Assembly: GCF_026212465.1 (NCBI RefSeq) | Contig: NC_080058.1 | Coordinates: 11,286,289-11,350,288, forward strand | Direction of reading: 5' to 3' | Length of the DNA: 64,000 bases | Source: Amaranthus tricolor | Taxonomy: Eukaryota; Streptophyta; Magnoliopsida; Caryophyllales; Amaranthaceae | In this document: positions 10,911 to 24,700 of the stretch, piece after piece | How positions within the stretch are numbered: position 1 is the first letter of the stretch | Layout: every line of letters begins with the position of its first letter | Position numbers and translations under genes: made by a program | Notes under the pieces: model-generated | Told to the model about the DNA's origin: nothing | Seen by the model: the letters and a program-made list of their open reading frames with translations, nothing else | Databases searched by the model: none

Positions 10911-13900
10911 CTAAGACCCCAAAATGAATGCGTGTATTTCAGACCAATTGGAGGCAGTATAAAGAACACCAGGTTCAGCCTTCCAACTAAATGAGCCTCC
11001 TTCCACACATTCCCTCTGTTTCTTTACCAGACCTTCAAACAAAGGAACAAATGACACATTAAAGTGACTTCCAAGTCTCCTTAGGCTTGTACTTGATCCC
11101 ACAACGATTCCTATATCCACCTTTAGTAAGCAAAGCAAATCCCCAATAGAATCTCCTATATATACACTAACATTCTTTTTATCATTACCATAACTTGTCA
11201 ATATTTCATCAAATGCTTGAGCTTTGTCGACCGGAGATTCAACCTTTTTGATGATTTCACCGGTTGAAATGGAATCTTCATAGTTGAACTCATTTGCATG
11301 TATATTTAATGCATCCAAACCCCCTGGTAGAAAATATACAAAATATTCTCAATTACACATGAAAAAATAGCATGTAAAGCACACACATTCAACTGCCATC
11401 AAAGTTGAATATCAGAAAATTATATCGCATCATTTGCATGCAAGTATCACTTGATAATTTCAAAGATTTTGATAAACTATGCTATTTGAAGAATAAGAGT
11501 CAACTATCAACATTTTGATTTTTAACTTTGGAAAAGAGGTCAACAAAAAAATATGGCTTCCCCAGCCAATAGGCAATGTCCCCAGCTACACACTACATTT
11601 TGACGTCAGTGCACATAGTTGTCTACTTTAGCAACCCCGACTTACAAAAATAGTCGATCCCTTACAAAAATATGAAAAATAAAATGACTTACGAAAGGCT
11701 CAATTTTGACAAATCGAAGATGCTTTTTTTTAGACCCATTAAGGACCCTAGACCCATCAAATCCGACAGGTATGGGTCTGGGTCAGAAAATTTTGAACCC
11801 TTGGGGTCCCGTATCCGGATAGAGATCTATTATAAATAAATGGGTCCAAGTCTGGCTGGACCTGCTCCAGAGCCCCATAACCATCCCTATCAACTAGACT
11901 ACCAAAGCCAAATTTTGAAGAATAAAAGCCAACTATCAACATTTTGATTTTTAACTATGGAAAGGACGCCAACAAAAAATTATGGCTTCCCCAGCCAAAA
12001 GCCCATGTCCCAAGCTACACATTACATTTTGACATCAGTGCACATAGTTGTCTACTTTAGCCACCCCAACTGTCACTGCTAAGTAAATAAGAGTTTTGAT
12101 AATTCCCAAGCATGAAACTTAATTTCAAATTTAAACACATAAAAGATTCTTCACCATAAAATTACCCAAGTAATCAAGAAGCGAGTAAAAGAAAGATAAA
12201 GACATGAAGATTACACGGAAGATCCCAATTGAAGATACTAAGTGCAACAGCCAAGGGAACATTTTCTCGAAAAGGAATCAAGATGTACAAGAGAAATTAT
12301 AAGCACTTTCTAAAAACTAAAATAAAAAATAAAAGCAAGCTCTTAAAATGCTTAAACCTTTCAATTCAGCGCACCCTCACTTAAAGACACAATTTTTCTT
12401 CATGAATTATGAAGACAATTCATCAATTCCTGAACATTCTTATGATTTAGTTTTCTTAGGTTAAACGCGCCAATCTTGATAATGGCTTAGCATGTGATGT
12501 TGCAGAAAATGTTTGCACTTAAGGGTCAATGGAAACAACAATCTTCCACCACAACTCAAAAACAAAATGTTCTTTAAACTGATTGTAGGCGAATAATGTT
12601 CAGCAAACACATAACATTTCAATCACAATTAGAACGGTGGAGGTCTTGATTACAGAGGATGCTAAACAGAAAACTTGGTCAAGAATATAGACATTACCAG
12701 ATGAAAATTTTGATCTGATTAGATCACCGCACCAGCAATATGAAAGTACATGAACATTCACATCCAAATTTTCTTTCTGCATGACATTCTGAAAGAATAT
12801 AGAGCACCCATCCTGAAGGATTATGCGTTCACCAGCCTTCTTGATGTCTTCAAGATTTATACCCTTCAGAACACCAGAGTCAATCACCCTTGCATTGGCT
12901 TTTTTCTCAAAATCAGCGAGTAACTCAAGCGCTTTCAGCAGTGTTTCATAATCAAAAGCCAGTCCTAGAAAAATGACAACTCTTCTAAAAGGTGACCAGA
13001 ACTAAACCAACAAAAATAAAGAATGCTTAGCAGTTGCCAAAAACCTATGATAGGTATATACCTTTATCGGTAGCCAGAACATTCTCAATGCATTGTTCGT
13101 ACTCCTCTGTGTATTGCTTTGAGAGAGCACCCCATGTATTTCTCAGATCAACAGATAGCATGCGAGCAATTTGGTTTTCAGATGGATCCTGATCTGATCT
13201 TGGGGCGGTTACAATCGCAATCTCAGCTAAAATTGCAGATGAATCAACAATCGTACAAGTCAAGTCAAAATCTGAGAATAAAATAAGACGTGATTCTTCA
13301 GGATTGAGATCCTTCCACAAGGGAGCCACTGTTTTCTGTGTTAGTGGTTGAGCCAGAAAGAATTCTGTCTCAAGTTTCATAGCCTGTTTATAAAGCTTCT
13401 CGATTACATCAAGTTCTTCCCCAGTTAGAGAGACACTCAATTTATCAAGTAAGTCTTCATTTTGTAGAGCACATTCCTAGATGTAAATGGAATGGTTAGT
13501 AGGTCAATCAGAACAGGTTAATACTTTACCACTAATATGGTAACCACAAATAAAAGATAACAATGATAACAACTCAATACCATTACAAACCTGGAAATCT
13601 TCAGATGAGTAACTATCAATCCACTTCTGGTAAGGATGGCTAGTAACATCTGGATCTACTAAAGCCTGAATCTCCTTACCAAGAAAAGCATATAGCCTCA
13701 TACAAGGGGTCATTGCACCCAACGCATAAGCTGCAATCTTTGTCTTCTCAAAAGGCGTTGCAAGCTTTCCCAGTCCTTTTACTCCTTCAACTTTGCCTGA
13801 GGCAGTGGCTAATAGAAAATTGGTGTACTTTTCAGTTGCAGAGTTAAGGGAGCTTTCTTTTCCAACATCAACACCCCATTCCTGCAAAGTGCATGTCAAA

Positions 13901-16900
13901 ACACTCAAAAATTTTTACAGAAAATTATCCTACCGCCTTATGCATAATTTTATCAGATGCATCATAAAAAACCCAAAGAAATCAACAGTATCACACATTA
14001 TTTACCATAGTTGTAAGCATAAATTAAAGTTTTTAAAAGCACCCCTTGAATAATAATAATAAAAAAAATAATCCAGAGCAGTCAAAAACAGCTTTAAAAT
14101 CCCAGAATACAAACCTCTCCTGAAAAAAACTAAACAAAGGAGGAAAATGACACAAAATTCAAGTAAAAAGCATAACTTCTACACTGAAATACAGGTAAAA
14201 CAAACACACTATGGTGAATTGGTGATTGAGCTCAGACAAGGTGAAAAACAAGCAAGAAATCAAGCCAAAGGTGCAAAACAAGAGAATATTTATCACCTCG
14301 TGCAGAATTGAGTGTATAAGGTGACTGAATCTTCCTAATCAACTATTTCCTGAATTCGATATAAGCACATATCTTCGGGCCTACCTAAATAGTTTCAAGC
14401 CCCACTTTACAAACCAATAGTGAAATTCAGTACAGTTGACAGCAAAATAGACATCAAGATCGGATTCACAGGGTCATAACACTTCTCAAGCCACTTGGAA
14501 AAACACACCAATAAAAAATAAGACCCTAGCACCCTTTCCCCCAACCCTACAAAAAAAATAAAAAGCATTGGAAACAAGAAACATACAATACTCTGAAAGT
14601 GGAGACAAATTATAAGCGTTCCTCCTGAAACAGCCACAACCAACACGGGTGCAAACATAAGGCTTCCTGCTATTGCAAAAAATTTCTTAGGTAGAAAATA
14701 ATTGTTTTCTGAAATCTAATTTAGTTCAAAAAGCGAAATTATAATAGAACAAAAATGGATTGGATTTGGAACATAAGTTCCACAAGATAGAGGGATGGCG
14801 TCAAGCACTAAACTATTTCTTCACTAGCATGTCAATCAAGGCCCCTCCACAAGATAGAAGAAGGATAGGAAACCAGCCAGGATGCTCATTAATGTACTTT
14901 CAGCATTGTTAATTTGTTATTAACTTTGTAACACCATTCTAAAAAGATCACGGGTAACTTAAAATCATCCTTAAAAAAAATCGTAAAGAAAGAGGTGCTC
15001 TTTTGGTGGAATTAAAAATCAGTGCAAATCGATTTGCTGCATTCCGGCATTTCCCAAAGAACACCTATTCCTGAGAAAATCCAAGAGGTTTTGTTAACTT
15101 ATCTTGAAGTCTTTGCCATGCCTATGGGGTTATTCCCTCTTCGAGGGAAGGAACATCAGATTACACTAAAAGAAGGTACAAATCCTATTAGAGTTTGTCC
15201 TTATCGGTACCAACAGATTCAGAAGGCTAAGATTGATAAAATGGTTGAAGATATGTGGTTAACTAGAATCATTCAATCCTCCAATGATAAGTGTAAATCT
15301 GGTATCAAAGATGTGCTTATTTGGCCCATATTGTTTCAGTGTTTGGGGTAGCCATGGATTAGTCCAAAGTTCAAGCCATGTTGGATTGGCCAAGCCCACA
15401 TTCGCTAAAGAAGTTACGAGTATTTTTGGGTCTCACGGGCTATTATCGCAAATATATTAAAGGGTAGGCTAATATCAATACTACATTTACCCAACAACTG
15501 AACCTGATTGCTTTTCATGGAAATCGGAGGCTGAATCGGCTTTTGGTGAGCTCAAACAAGCTATGGTGCAAGCTCCGGCATTGAGCATTCCTAGTTTTCA
15601 ACCATTTTGTAGTAGAAGAAGACGCTTCAAGACGTGGGTTGGGAGTTGTACTCTCGCAAAACTCTCACCCAATTGCATATTTTAGCATAGCATTGGGGGT
15701 GTATGGCCAAGCTAAACCCATATATGAGAAGGAACTTAGGGAAATTGTTCTTGCCGTCCAGAAATGGTGTCATTACCTTCTGGGTCGTACTTCGTCATTT
15801 GGTCCGATCAACACAACCTCTGTTCCATTACTAAACAAAAGAAGGTAGCAATTGAACTGACTATCAGAAGTGGGTAAGCAAGTTAATGGGATGTGACTTT
15901 GAGATCAAGTTCGAACCCGACATCACAAATAAAGCTGAACTGACTATCAGAAGTGGGTAAGCAAGTTAATAGGATGTGACTTTGAGATCAAGTTCGAACC
16001 CGACGTCACAAATAAGGCTGCAAATGCTTTTTCTCGTCACCCCTTCTTTTCATTCAAGGAATTAACTTCCCTAATCTCTCATTGTTCTGTGCAATAAATT
16101 GATAATGATCCTTTTCTCCAAACTCTCAAAAAAAAACGGATACTTATCCAGGATACACGATTCAACAAGGTCGGCTACTGTGCAAATGGCAAATTGTACT
16201 TCCCATCACTTCTCCTTTTATCAAACAACTTTTATTTGAATTTCATAATTCAGCCTTGGGTGGACACAATAGGGAGTATAAAACTTACCTTGTGGTTTTG
16301 GGTTGGTATGAGTAAGCATGTTACTCAATACATCCGTTAACGTGAAATATGCCAGAAAAAATAATTCATCACATCAACAACATGCAAGCTTATAACAACC
16401 ACTTCCTATTCCTAATCAGGTTTAGGAGGAGATTTCTATGGAATTTGTGGAGACTCTACCTCGATTTAGAAGGTTTGATATTGTCCTTGTGGTGGTTTAT
16501 CGCTTAACCAAGTTGCTTACTTCTAGGCCTTAAACACCCCTTCACGGCTAGCTCTGTATCCTCTTTATTCGTGAGGTTGTTAAACTTCATGGCTATCCTT
16601 TCTCTATCGTCTCCGATCGTGATAAGGTGTTTATCGGTTTGTTTTGGAAAGAACTTTTTTTCTTGCAAGGCACAAAATTATTGCGTAGCCCAAACTGAAA
16701 TTATGAACTAGACTATGGAATCCTACCTTAGATGTTTCGTCAATGGTCACTAGCCTCATTGGCTCCATTGGGCGAAATATTGTTGTAACACATCTCCCCA
16801 CACTTCCATCAAAATGTCCTCCTTTCAGTCTTATATGATCATCTTCCTCCTACTCTAACCTATTTTGGTCACAACACTACTACGGTGGATAGTATGGAAC

Positions 16901-19900
16901 AATGGTTACGTTTTGTTGCCGTGATCTCGACCATTATCACATATTTTCACTATGGCTCATGTTCATTAAAAGTTTATTCACATTTTGATTCCAAGAGAAG
17001 AAACAAAACTAAGTCTTGGTCAATTTCTAAAAGACGTCATTCAACTTCTAATCCTGTATCAAAGTAAGATAGAGAAGATCTAACTGAGTAGGCTTTGACA
17101 AGAAAAAACATGTAAAGGGCTAATTAATCCTTCCACAAATCCAATTTGATAGAAACAGAAAGATTATATTTTTCTTTTATCTAGACTAATTAGTTCAATG
17201 TTTACTAAGTCTAAGCTAAAAATTTCTATCTTGTTTAAATTTTCCTTTAGGCAAATATTAAAATTAGATTGGAGTTTTCAATTCAAATTCAAAACTCTAA
17301 GATGTAACTATAATACGCTCAATAGGGATATGAAATAAACAACTTTGAATTTTATTTGAAAAACGTAAGACTTAATTGTTTTTTCTTTAGTTTTGCAAAA
17401 TTCTTTTAGGATTGAGAATGTATTAATTTGTCCATGATTATCCGATCTTAAGCAAATTTGATGGTGTTCTTAGAAACCTTAAGTTTGACTTGTGGTGAAC
17501 TGTATCAAAATTAAATTATGATCTATTGTACTTGTACCATCTTTCTACATCCCATCTCCACGCCATTTTTAACCTAGCTCTACATAAGGCCTCACGCTAC
17601 TTTTATTAATCCAAATCTATCATTACTTCCTTTTTATCCTTAAATTCTATCTTATCCTTATCAAAACCAACTTCATAAGCTCAAACCCATCTAAACTCAC
17701 ACCCGCTCACTTCAATCCTTAACCCACATCCATTCATAAATTCCGTCCTTCTTCCATAACCACAAAATTTCTCCCTCATCATCCAACCTAGTGTATCTCG
17801 CTTATAAAAACTATGATCAAGGTATGGGGAGGGAAGGAAAACGACAGTTTATACCCATAAAAGAGAGTGCGGCCAAAGAGTCCCTCGTCTTGAGAAAGAT
17901 CCACAAATCAATCTTCAAAAAAACCTCAATAGACAAAAACATATAAATAAATAAAATACATATAAATAAATAAACATAACTAGGTAACAACGATTAAAAG
18001 AATGGTATGTAAAATCTAGAGTAACTGGAAATGTAGAAACAAGACTAGATATAATTTGATCGTTATGGGCAAATCCAAAATCTTTGTAGATAGAGCCAAT
18101 CATTAGTTCCCAACCATGGGGCAAATGAAATCCGATGCATAAATCAGTTAGTAACATAATCGAAAAAGCTTCTATTGTATTGCTTAAGTTATATAGGAAT
18201 TCATGAACTCAAAGGTAAAGACAAAAACAAGAACACCAACAGGTAAGCGAGATGGTATTAATAGTGTAAAATATAGATAAGGTGCCACCAACTACTCCTA
18301 TCACTGGTCAAATCCTCAAGAGGTGTATGTCACGCAAGTCATTTTTCATTTGTTCCTCCCACATTCTCATAGGTCTTTCTTGACTTCTCTTACCCTCCAC
18401 TATGATGCTTTCGATCCTTCTCATGGAGGCGTCAAAAGTCTTTCTCTACACACGTCTGAACCATCTCAATCGATTTTTACGCATCTTTGCACAAATAGGG
18501 GCAACCTCTAATCTCTCTCTAAATTTCCGGTTCCTATCCATCATTGTGTTACCACACATCCAACTTACCATACTCATTTCTGCAACTTTCATCTTATATT
18601 CAAAAGTCTTTTTTACAGGCCAACATTCCGTCCCATACAGCAAAGCGGGCCTAATTGCAACTCGATAAAATTTACCTTTCAACCTACTTAAGAACTTCCT
18701 ATCACAAAGTACCTCGATGATTGCTCGCCACTTGAGACAGCCCGCGTGTATTCGATGAGTAACATCTCCATCAATCTCCCCATTACTCTGAATAATCGAT
18801 CTCAAATACTTAAACTTGGTCGTACTCGCAAAAACTTCTTCACCAATGGTCACCTTTGGCTCCCTTATCGATGATGTCCCACAAAAGTCGCATCACAAAT
18901 ATTCTGTCTTGGTATGACTTATGCGCAACCCTGTACTTTCTAAATTTTCCCTCATAATTTCACCTTTTCGCAAATCATCTACCCAATTGATTTTACAATA
19001 AAGACCCAATCATTACTATTTTTTAGCCATCAAACCAACATAAAATCAAATCTCGCACTTCAAAAAGGCAAGTTTCGAAAATCTTCTTTTACCACAATCT
19101 ACCCAAACACACACCCAAAACAGAAAGATCTATCTTCCACATGTAGAGCACAATTCGACATTGGCTACAAATTTGTACTTATCTTCTAACAAGTCCATTT
19201 TATTTTATAGGATACTCAGTCCCATGACTTTTATTATATTTTCCATTTTGGTCCTCTCATAGTGTGCTACACTTTTATTTTTGTTTGTAACTAACGTTTT
19301 TTCTTTAATTCTCATCCATACATTAAACTTATTTTTACACGTCATCTACATATTTCTCTCACTTTACTATGTTTCATACTTTTTATCCACTCTTCTCTTT
19401 GTTCTTAATTTTCAAGAGGATTGCAGATGTGGCAAAAGCCCCATGACAAGGGAGTAACTTTAAAAGGACGACAATTTCCGTACAATTAAAAATCCTATTC
19501 ATCTCTGTTTACCACCTTTCACACATCATACCGGATATAATCTGGTTCTAGCTGATCTATAAGAAATTAAGTCCAAACACGCAACATATATCCAATGTAC
19601 AGATATAAGCTTACAAGTCAAGCATCTCCTACCATGTCAGTTTTGAGTATGAAAAAACTCCGATAGAAAAATCTATTTCCTACCATAAATCCAACTCCAT
19701 TCTCCATTTTACCACAATTTTAAAAGAGGTTAAGCAAATTCATAGAGTAAAAGAGCACAACGATACTTATCTCAAGAATTACAATCATATATCTCAATAT
19801 CCAAATTCACTCGTAATTATCGCACACACAATAATTTTTAAATACACGAAGATACAATCCAAAAGAATAGAGAAAAAGATAATTAACGGACCTGTACATA

Positions 19901-20474
19901 AGAATCATGCAGTTTCAATTCGTTCAAAGCACGCTTCCTAAGCTCCGAAATCGCGATTTTATCTTCATCATCGTCAGCACATTCTTCTGACAATTCATAA
20001 CTAACACAAGCAAGAAAAAAAAAAACAATTCCTCTCGCTTTTACGCACAATTACCAAATCAAAAACAGCAAAACATAATAACAAGAGTTAAGAGTACACT
20101 AACGCGTGAACAAAGGCTTTGAGAAAATGAACATCTTGAGCGATGTACTGCCGGAAAGAATCAAGATGAAGATTACCAGCAGCTAAAGAAAGCACAAATG
20201 GAGTATATAAAGAGAAAATAGAGTCACGCTTAAACTTGTTCCAATACCTCCTGGAGATGCCGACGTCATTGGCGACGACTCCGATCGAAGGTGTAGTTGA
20301 CCTCGGAGGAGGAGCCGTCGCCATTGACGATGATCTTGATTTGCAGGAAGAGAAGAATCGCTGAGAGGAGAGAGAGTAAAGAAAGGGAGATCGGAGAAGA
20401 AAGAAAGAGGAAATGGGTTTAAAGGTGAAAGAGAGGGAAAGAAAGGTTTTGAGAGGAGAGAGAGAATGGCGCAT
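10911..20474 (-). CDS. TH2: TENA/HAD bifunctional protein, thiamine monophosphate phosphatase (TH2-like), 6 exons, 621 aa
   Basis: Exons (minus strand): 20104-20474, 19892-20000, 13591-13881, 13062-13476, 12698-12964, 10911-11323. All joins use GT-AG and keep frame, giving 621 aa, close to Arabidopsis TH2. Residues 1-50 are rich in Ser, Phe, Arg and Leu, like an organelle transit peptide. A second Met at residue 51 (ATG at 20324; MATAPPPRS) could start a cytosolic form. Residues about 70-290 form the TENA/THI-4 helical domain ([39 protein letters not shown]). Residues about 320-610 form a HAD phosphatase with nucleophile motif SDFDLTCT (Asp 326/328), [12 protein letters not shown] and a [11 protein letters not shown] metal motif. 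The known family dephosphorylates thiamine monophosphate and may salvage pyrimidine. Intron 2 is about 6 kb and full of transposon remnants. Nothing looks broken. The start at 20474 is a choice; an upstream in-frame Met lies at 20561. Confidence 0.93.
11482..12072. repeat. Direct duplication in intron 5 of the TH2-like gene
   Basis: About 11482-11632 and 11913-12066 are near-identical direct copies (CAACTATCAACATTTTGATT, TATGGCTTCCCCAGCCAA and CAGTGCACATAGTTGTCTAC occur in both), offset by about 432 bp. This looks like a tandem duplication of a ~430-bp unit whose middle parts have diverged, or two ends of an inserted element. It does not touch exons. Confidence 0.7.
15020..16930 (+). pseudogene. 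Degenerate Ty3/gypsy (chromovirus-like) pol remnant in TH2 intron 2
   Basis: Translated pieces in changing frames follow pol order on the plus strand. They are the RT start at 15080-15290 ([40 protein letters not shown]), then a deletion of the RT core, the connection region at 15370-15460 ([20 protein letters not shown]), RNase H at 15610-15800 ([19 protein letters not shown]), the integrase finger and core at 16200-16700 ([16 protein letters not shown]), and the integrase C-terminal part to about 16900. There are many stops and frameshifts, and YVDD is missing. It lies antisense to the host gene inside an intron, so it is an old insertion. Confidence 0.75.
15854..16019 (+). repeat. 83-bp tandem duplication inside the gypsy remnant
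   Basis: The unit at 15854-15936 (GAACTGACTATCAGAAGTGG to ACAAATAAAGCT) is repeated directly at 15937-16019 with only a few substitutions. It falls in the RNase H region of the decayed pol. Confidence 0.85.
18310..18945 (-). pseudogene. RTE-type LINE reverse transcriptase C-terminal fragment
   Basis: The minus-strand translation gives the familiar 3' end of plant RTE LINEs: [60 protein letters not shown] and [12 protein letters not shown]. After an in-frame TAG at about 18446 it continues as [13 protein letters not shown] and [13 protein letters not shown]. Upstream, [13 protein letters not shown] is visible to about 18945 with a stop. The fragment sits in TH2 intron 2 in the same strand as the host gene. 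It is inactive and 5'-truncated. Confidence 0.8.
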
Positions 20475-20561
20475 CAAGGGAAATGTGTCTTTATAAGTAG
20501 AAGTACTTGTTGTTGGTTCACACGGAAGAAAATTATGACGGTCTGAAAAATGAAAATACAA

Positions 20562-21703
20562 GTAAGGTGGGCGGTTGATGAAAGAAAGGAAGGACTAAGG
20601 AGCAACTAGAACTATAAAACTTTTTACAAGATAAAAAGTAATGGTTGTTGAGAGTGATGGGTTTGTAAAGATATGTTTGTTTGGCAAATCGCTATTTTTA
20701 CTATTTGTTTCAACAAGGATTTATACCAAATTGGTGATGAGGAAAAAGCTTTGTAGGAGTAAGAAGGTCTAGGCATACTCTAACACCCCACCTAATATCT
20801 ATTTAATTAGGCTAAGATGCTACTAAATTTACACTTTAATAAATCTCTAAAATGCACTATAAATATAAAACTCAACTTTAAATAATAAACTAATGTGAAC
20901 TTAAAATCAAACATAAATAAACTCAAAAGTACCTATAACCCCGTAGAAGAATAAATCTCAAATGATAAATCTCATTCCTTGTCTTAAAACCCAATAATTT
21001 ATCAACTATTAGTAAAATCCAATACTAAACTAAAGCTCCTACGACTACATAAAATAATTACTATGATATATTACGTCACTCCGCGATATCCTCACTTATC
21101 AATCATCAGCTCTCGCATTTTACCTACAATCTAAAAATCAAAATGAAAAGGTGTCAACCACGTAAGGTTGAGCGAGTAGACACACCTCACGTAAAACATT
21201 GTTTTATATTTTTCATTAAAACATGCTTTTACAAACAGTGAGAAGAGAATAACACATAAAATTAAAACAAAACGCACAAAGTATTTAGTTGAGAGGATAC
21301 TCCATAAAGGCAATGTCTCTCTCGGATGAAGCTAGCCAATTTCTCAATGGCAACTCGCCTCAAAATATAGAGACCTAATTCTCTCATGCTCACAATATCA
21401 TATCAAGGAGGATAGACCCATGGTCTTTTAAGTATCACCTCAAATAACAAATCAATGTCAAGATATAATTTTCATGTCAAATTGTTAAATATCATCATTA
21501 ATGCACTTAATAGAAAATCAGACTGACCAATCTCTTTTTGAAAGAGAGGCACTATCCACTCACCTGTAGCTCCGTTGTTGGGTGCCGGTCACCAACAGCT
21601 ACTAAGATTAACAAAAAGGTTCCTATACGAAGTCGTCTCCTGAACCAGACAATAATATCAGTTACTAACAATAACTAGATCAATTTACATTGTGTTATAC
21701 AAG
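20562..21703. other. Promoter side of the TH2-like gene and unassigned repeat-like sequence
   Basis: Immediately upstream of the TH2-like start is a TATAAAG-like box (minus strand, about 20490-20497), very close to the first ATG. From about 20779 (CTAACACCCCACCTAATATC) onward the sequence has the look of a plant LTR, but no TG...CA pair or second copy could be found. The hAT element at 21704 is inserted into this stretch. No gene is seen. Confidence 0.4.
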
Positions 21704-24700
21704 TAGGGCTGAACACGGTCCGGTCTGGTCTGGTTTGACAGAAAAATCATACCAGACCAGAAATTCCGGTCTGGAAATTTTTCAGACCAGACCAGACCAG
21801 TCAACAGACTAAACCGGACCAAACCAGACCGTTCTAGAACGGTCTGGTCTACGGTTTTTTTTTTTAATTTTTTTTTAAAATTTTTATTGAGTGAGAATCT
21901 AAGATAGACGATAATCTGTAAACAAAATACATCATCAAATCCGAAACATCACAAATTTTCAATAGTTAAGTACATCACTAATTTTATAATATAGAACATA
22001 AAGTAAATTCATAGTAGTCACTAGTCAGCACTCAGCAATAGCGACTTCATCCATGAATATGCATCATTGCATCAAGGAACATCAATAACTGAAGGAGCCA
22101 AATTGATCTTCGATAACTCTATACAATAAAAAAAAATCAAAAAATATAATTTAATAAAATAAACATAATACTAATCATGATATGAAAGATCACATACCGT
22201 TCTCTAGTTGTGTTATATCCTCCAAGCACTCCTTAACTTTTACAGAAGAAGCACGAAGCCAATCTTGACAAGAAATACGAGCTTCTGCCATTTTTGGACT
22301 TAATGAACTTCGAAATGAATTTAGAACTCGACCTCCAGTGCTAAAGGCACTTTCCGATGCAACTGTGGATACAGGAATGGCTAGCACATCACGAGCCACA
22401 AGAGAAAGAATGGGAAACCTTGAAGTATTGTTTTTCCACCATGTCAAAATATCAAAGCCATCTCCATCTTCTTCTGTAACCTTATCTAAATACTTGTCCA
22501 CCTCTGTTTTAGTCAATTCCCCATCCTCACGAGACTCTTTGAGTTTTTTAAACTTAGATCTCATAAGTCCTTTTTTTGGAAGACCAGGTTCTACATCTTT
22601 GCTAGAACTTGAAGCACCATCACTTTGGTTAGTTGTTGCGGATGTGGAATGAAAGCCTTTGTATTCATTATATAAATCATAAAGGGCATTCTTTACCCGC
22701 ATACAAACAACAGAAGCATCATTATCTTTTGTGTACATTTGTCTTATCCCGAATTCCACAGTTTCCCATTTATATCTAGGATCAAGTACAGCAGCAACAT
22801 ATAGCATAACATTTAGTTTTTTAGGATCCCCCCAATACTTATCACACTTCTCTTTCATTCTTTGTGCCATTTCCTTAAACTCATAATCAGGACTTTCACA
22901 CCATTCTTTTAGCAAACAATCAACATCAGTTATATCATCAAAACAACCATTACAAGTAACATATTGTGAACCAGACACACGCAAAGTTAAATTATAAAAC
23001 ACTTCTAATAATTGAACTAAGCTCTTCACTTGGTCCCAATCATCAGTAGTAGGCTTTCCTAAACCATTTCCATAACCATGGGGATCTAGAAGATGCTCAT
23101 GAAAATTTGGATCTTCCCCATCATACCTCTCAAATGCCAATATAAACTTCAAAGCAATGCTTAACATCAAATAAGTTGAGTTCCACCGTGTGACCACATC
23201 AAGAGACAACATGTTTTTTGATGGAATCTTCTCATCCGAAACACACTTATAAAACTTTTCAATTCTAGATGGAGAAGATAAAATAAATTTAACAGCACCT
23301 CGAACTCGACAAACCGCATCAGTAACTAATTTAAGACCATCATTAACCACTAAGTTCATGATATGAGCAATACATCTTACATGCAAATATTCTCCATTCA
23401 ACACACTAGTTCCCCACGTTTTGGCTCTTGTTTTTAAATAAGCAATTGTAGTGTCATTAGAACTAGCATTGTCAACAGTAATGGTCATCACATTTTCAAG
23501 ACCCCAAGCAAGCAAACATTTCTCAATTGCCTTCCCAATGGCCTGACCTTTATGACTTGAAATTGGACAAAAGTTTAAGATTCTTTTATTTAACTTCCAA
23601 TCATTATCAATAAAATGTGCAGTTAAACACATATAATTAATTTTTTGGATTGAAGTCCATGTGTCAGTAGTAAGACATACTCTCCTACAATTAGTTTTTA
23701 AAAAAGATTTTAGTTTCAACCTTTCATCCAAAAACATCTCGTAACAATCTCTAGCAACAGTCATTCTAGAAGGAACCACAAACTTATTTTGCATTTGTGA
23801 GCAAAAGTTCCTAAACCCCTGGGCTTCAACAAATCTAAAGGGAAGTTCATCAACAATTATCATGAACGCTAAGCCTTTTCTACAAGCCTCATAGTTAAAC
23901 ATCCAACTCTTTATGTGAGCTTCTTGTTCCCCTTGTTCATTAACACTTGATTGAAAACTCAATTGTGTTTGAGTAGCATTTGATTTGTTATTGAGTGAAA
24001 ATCTAGTACACTTACTTAAATGTGCTCTATAAGTACTAGTCCCATTTACACTAGGATTGCACTTATATTCACGACCACAATAGTTACACTTACATTTCTT
24101 TTCCATGTTTTTGTTTGTAAATTTGGTGAAGTGATCCCATATGTCGGATCTTGGTTTCACAACTTTTTTCCTTTGTTTGCTCATAATTTCCTCCTTTTTG
24201 ATTTCATTACCATCCTGATCATCCACTTCATTTTCATCGCAAACTAAAAAAGGTTCATCCATCGACATCGCAAACTACAATTGATCATCAACAATCTATT
24301 TAGTCTACAAACGAGTAATACCAACATATTAACATTCAACATATCAAACGAGTAATACCAACATATTAACATTCAACATATCCAAATCATATATATATAA
24401 TTTTGATGGAAGCATATAAAACACTTATTACACTATTTTGCAAACAACCTAAGATATCCAGTAATTGATCTTCACCATATCTTTCTTGCATATCAAACAT
24501 TACATGATACATCTCACAATTAATCATACTGTTACATCAAAATTACAACACTTAATCAATATATGATAAGTCAAGATTCATAAACCAATAATCATCAAAA
24601 CAGAAGATATCCAGTAAATTGTACAATACAAGTTGCAAACTTTATCAGTTGTGGTCATCAAAAAATTACACTTACCCAATATATAAAGACTCAAGATTCA

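Noticed and set aside
20779..21690. Possible solo LTR starting CTAACACCCCACC
   Set aside because: No TG...CA ends, target duplication or second copy could be found.
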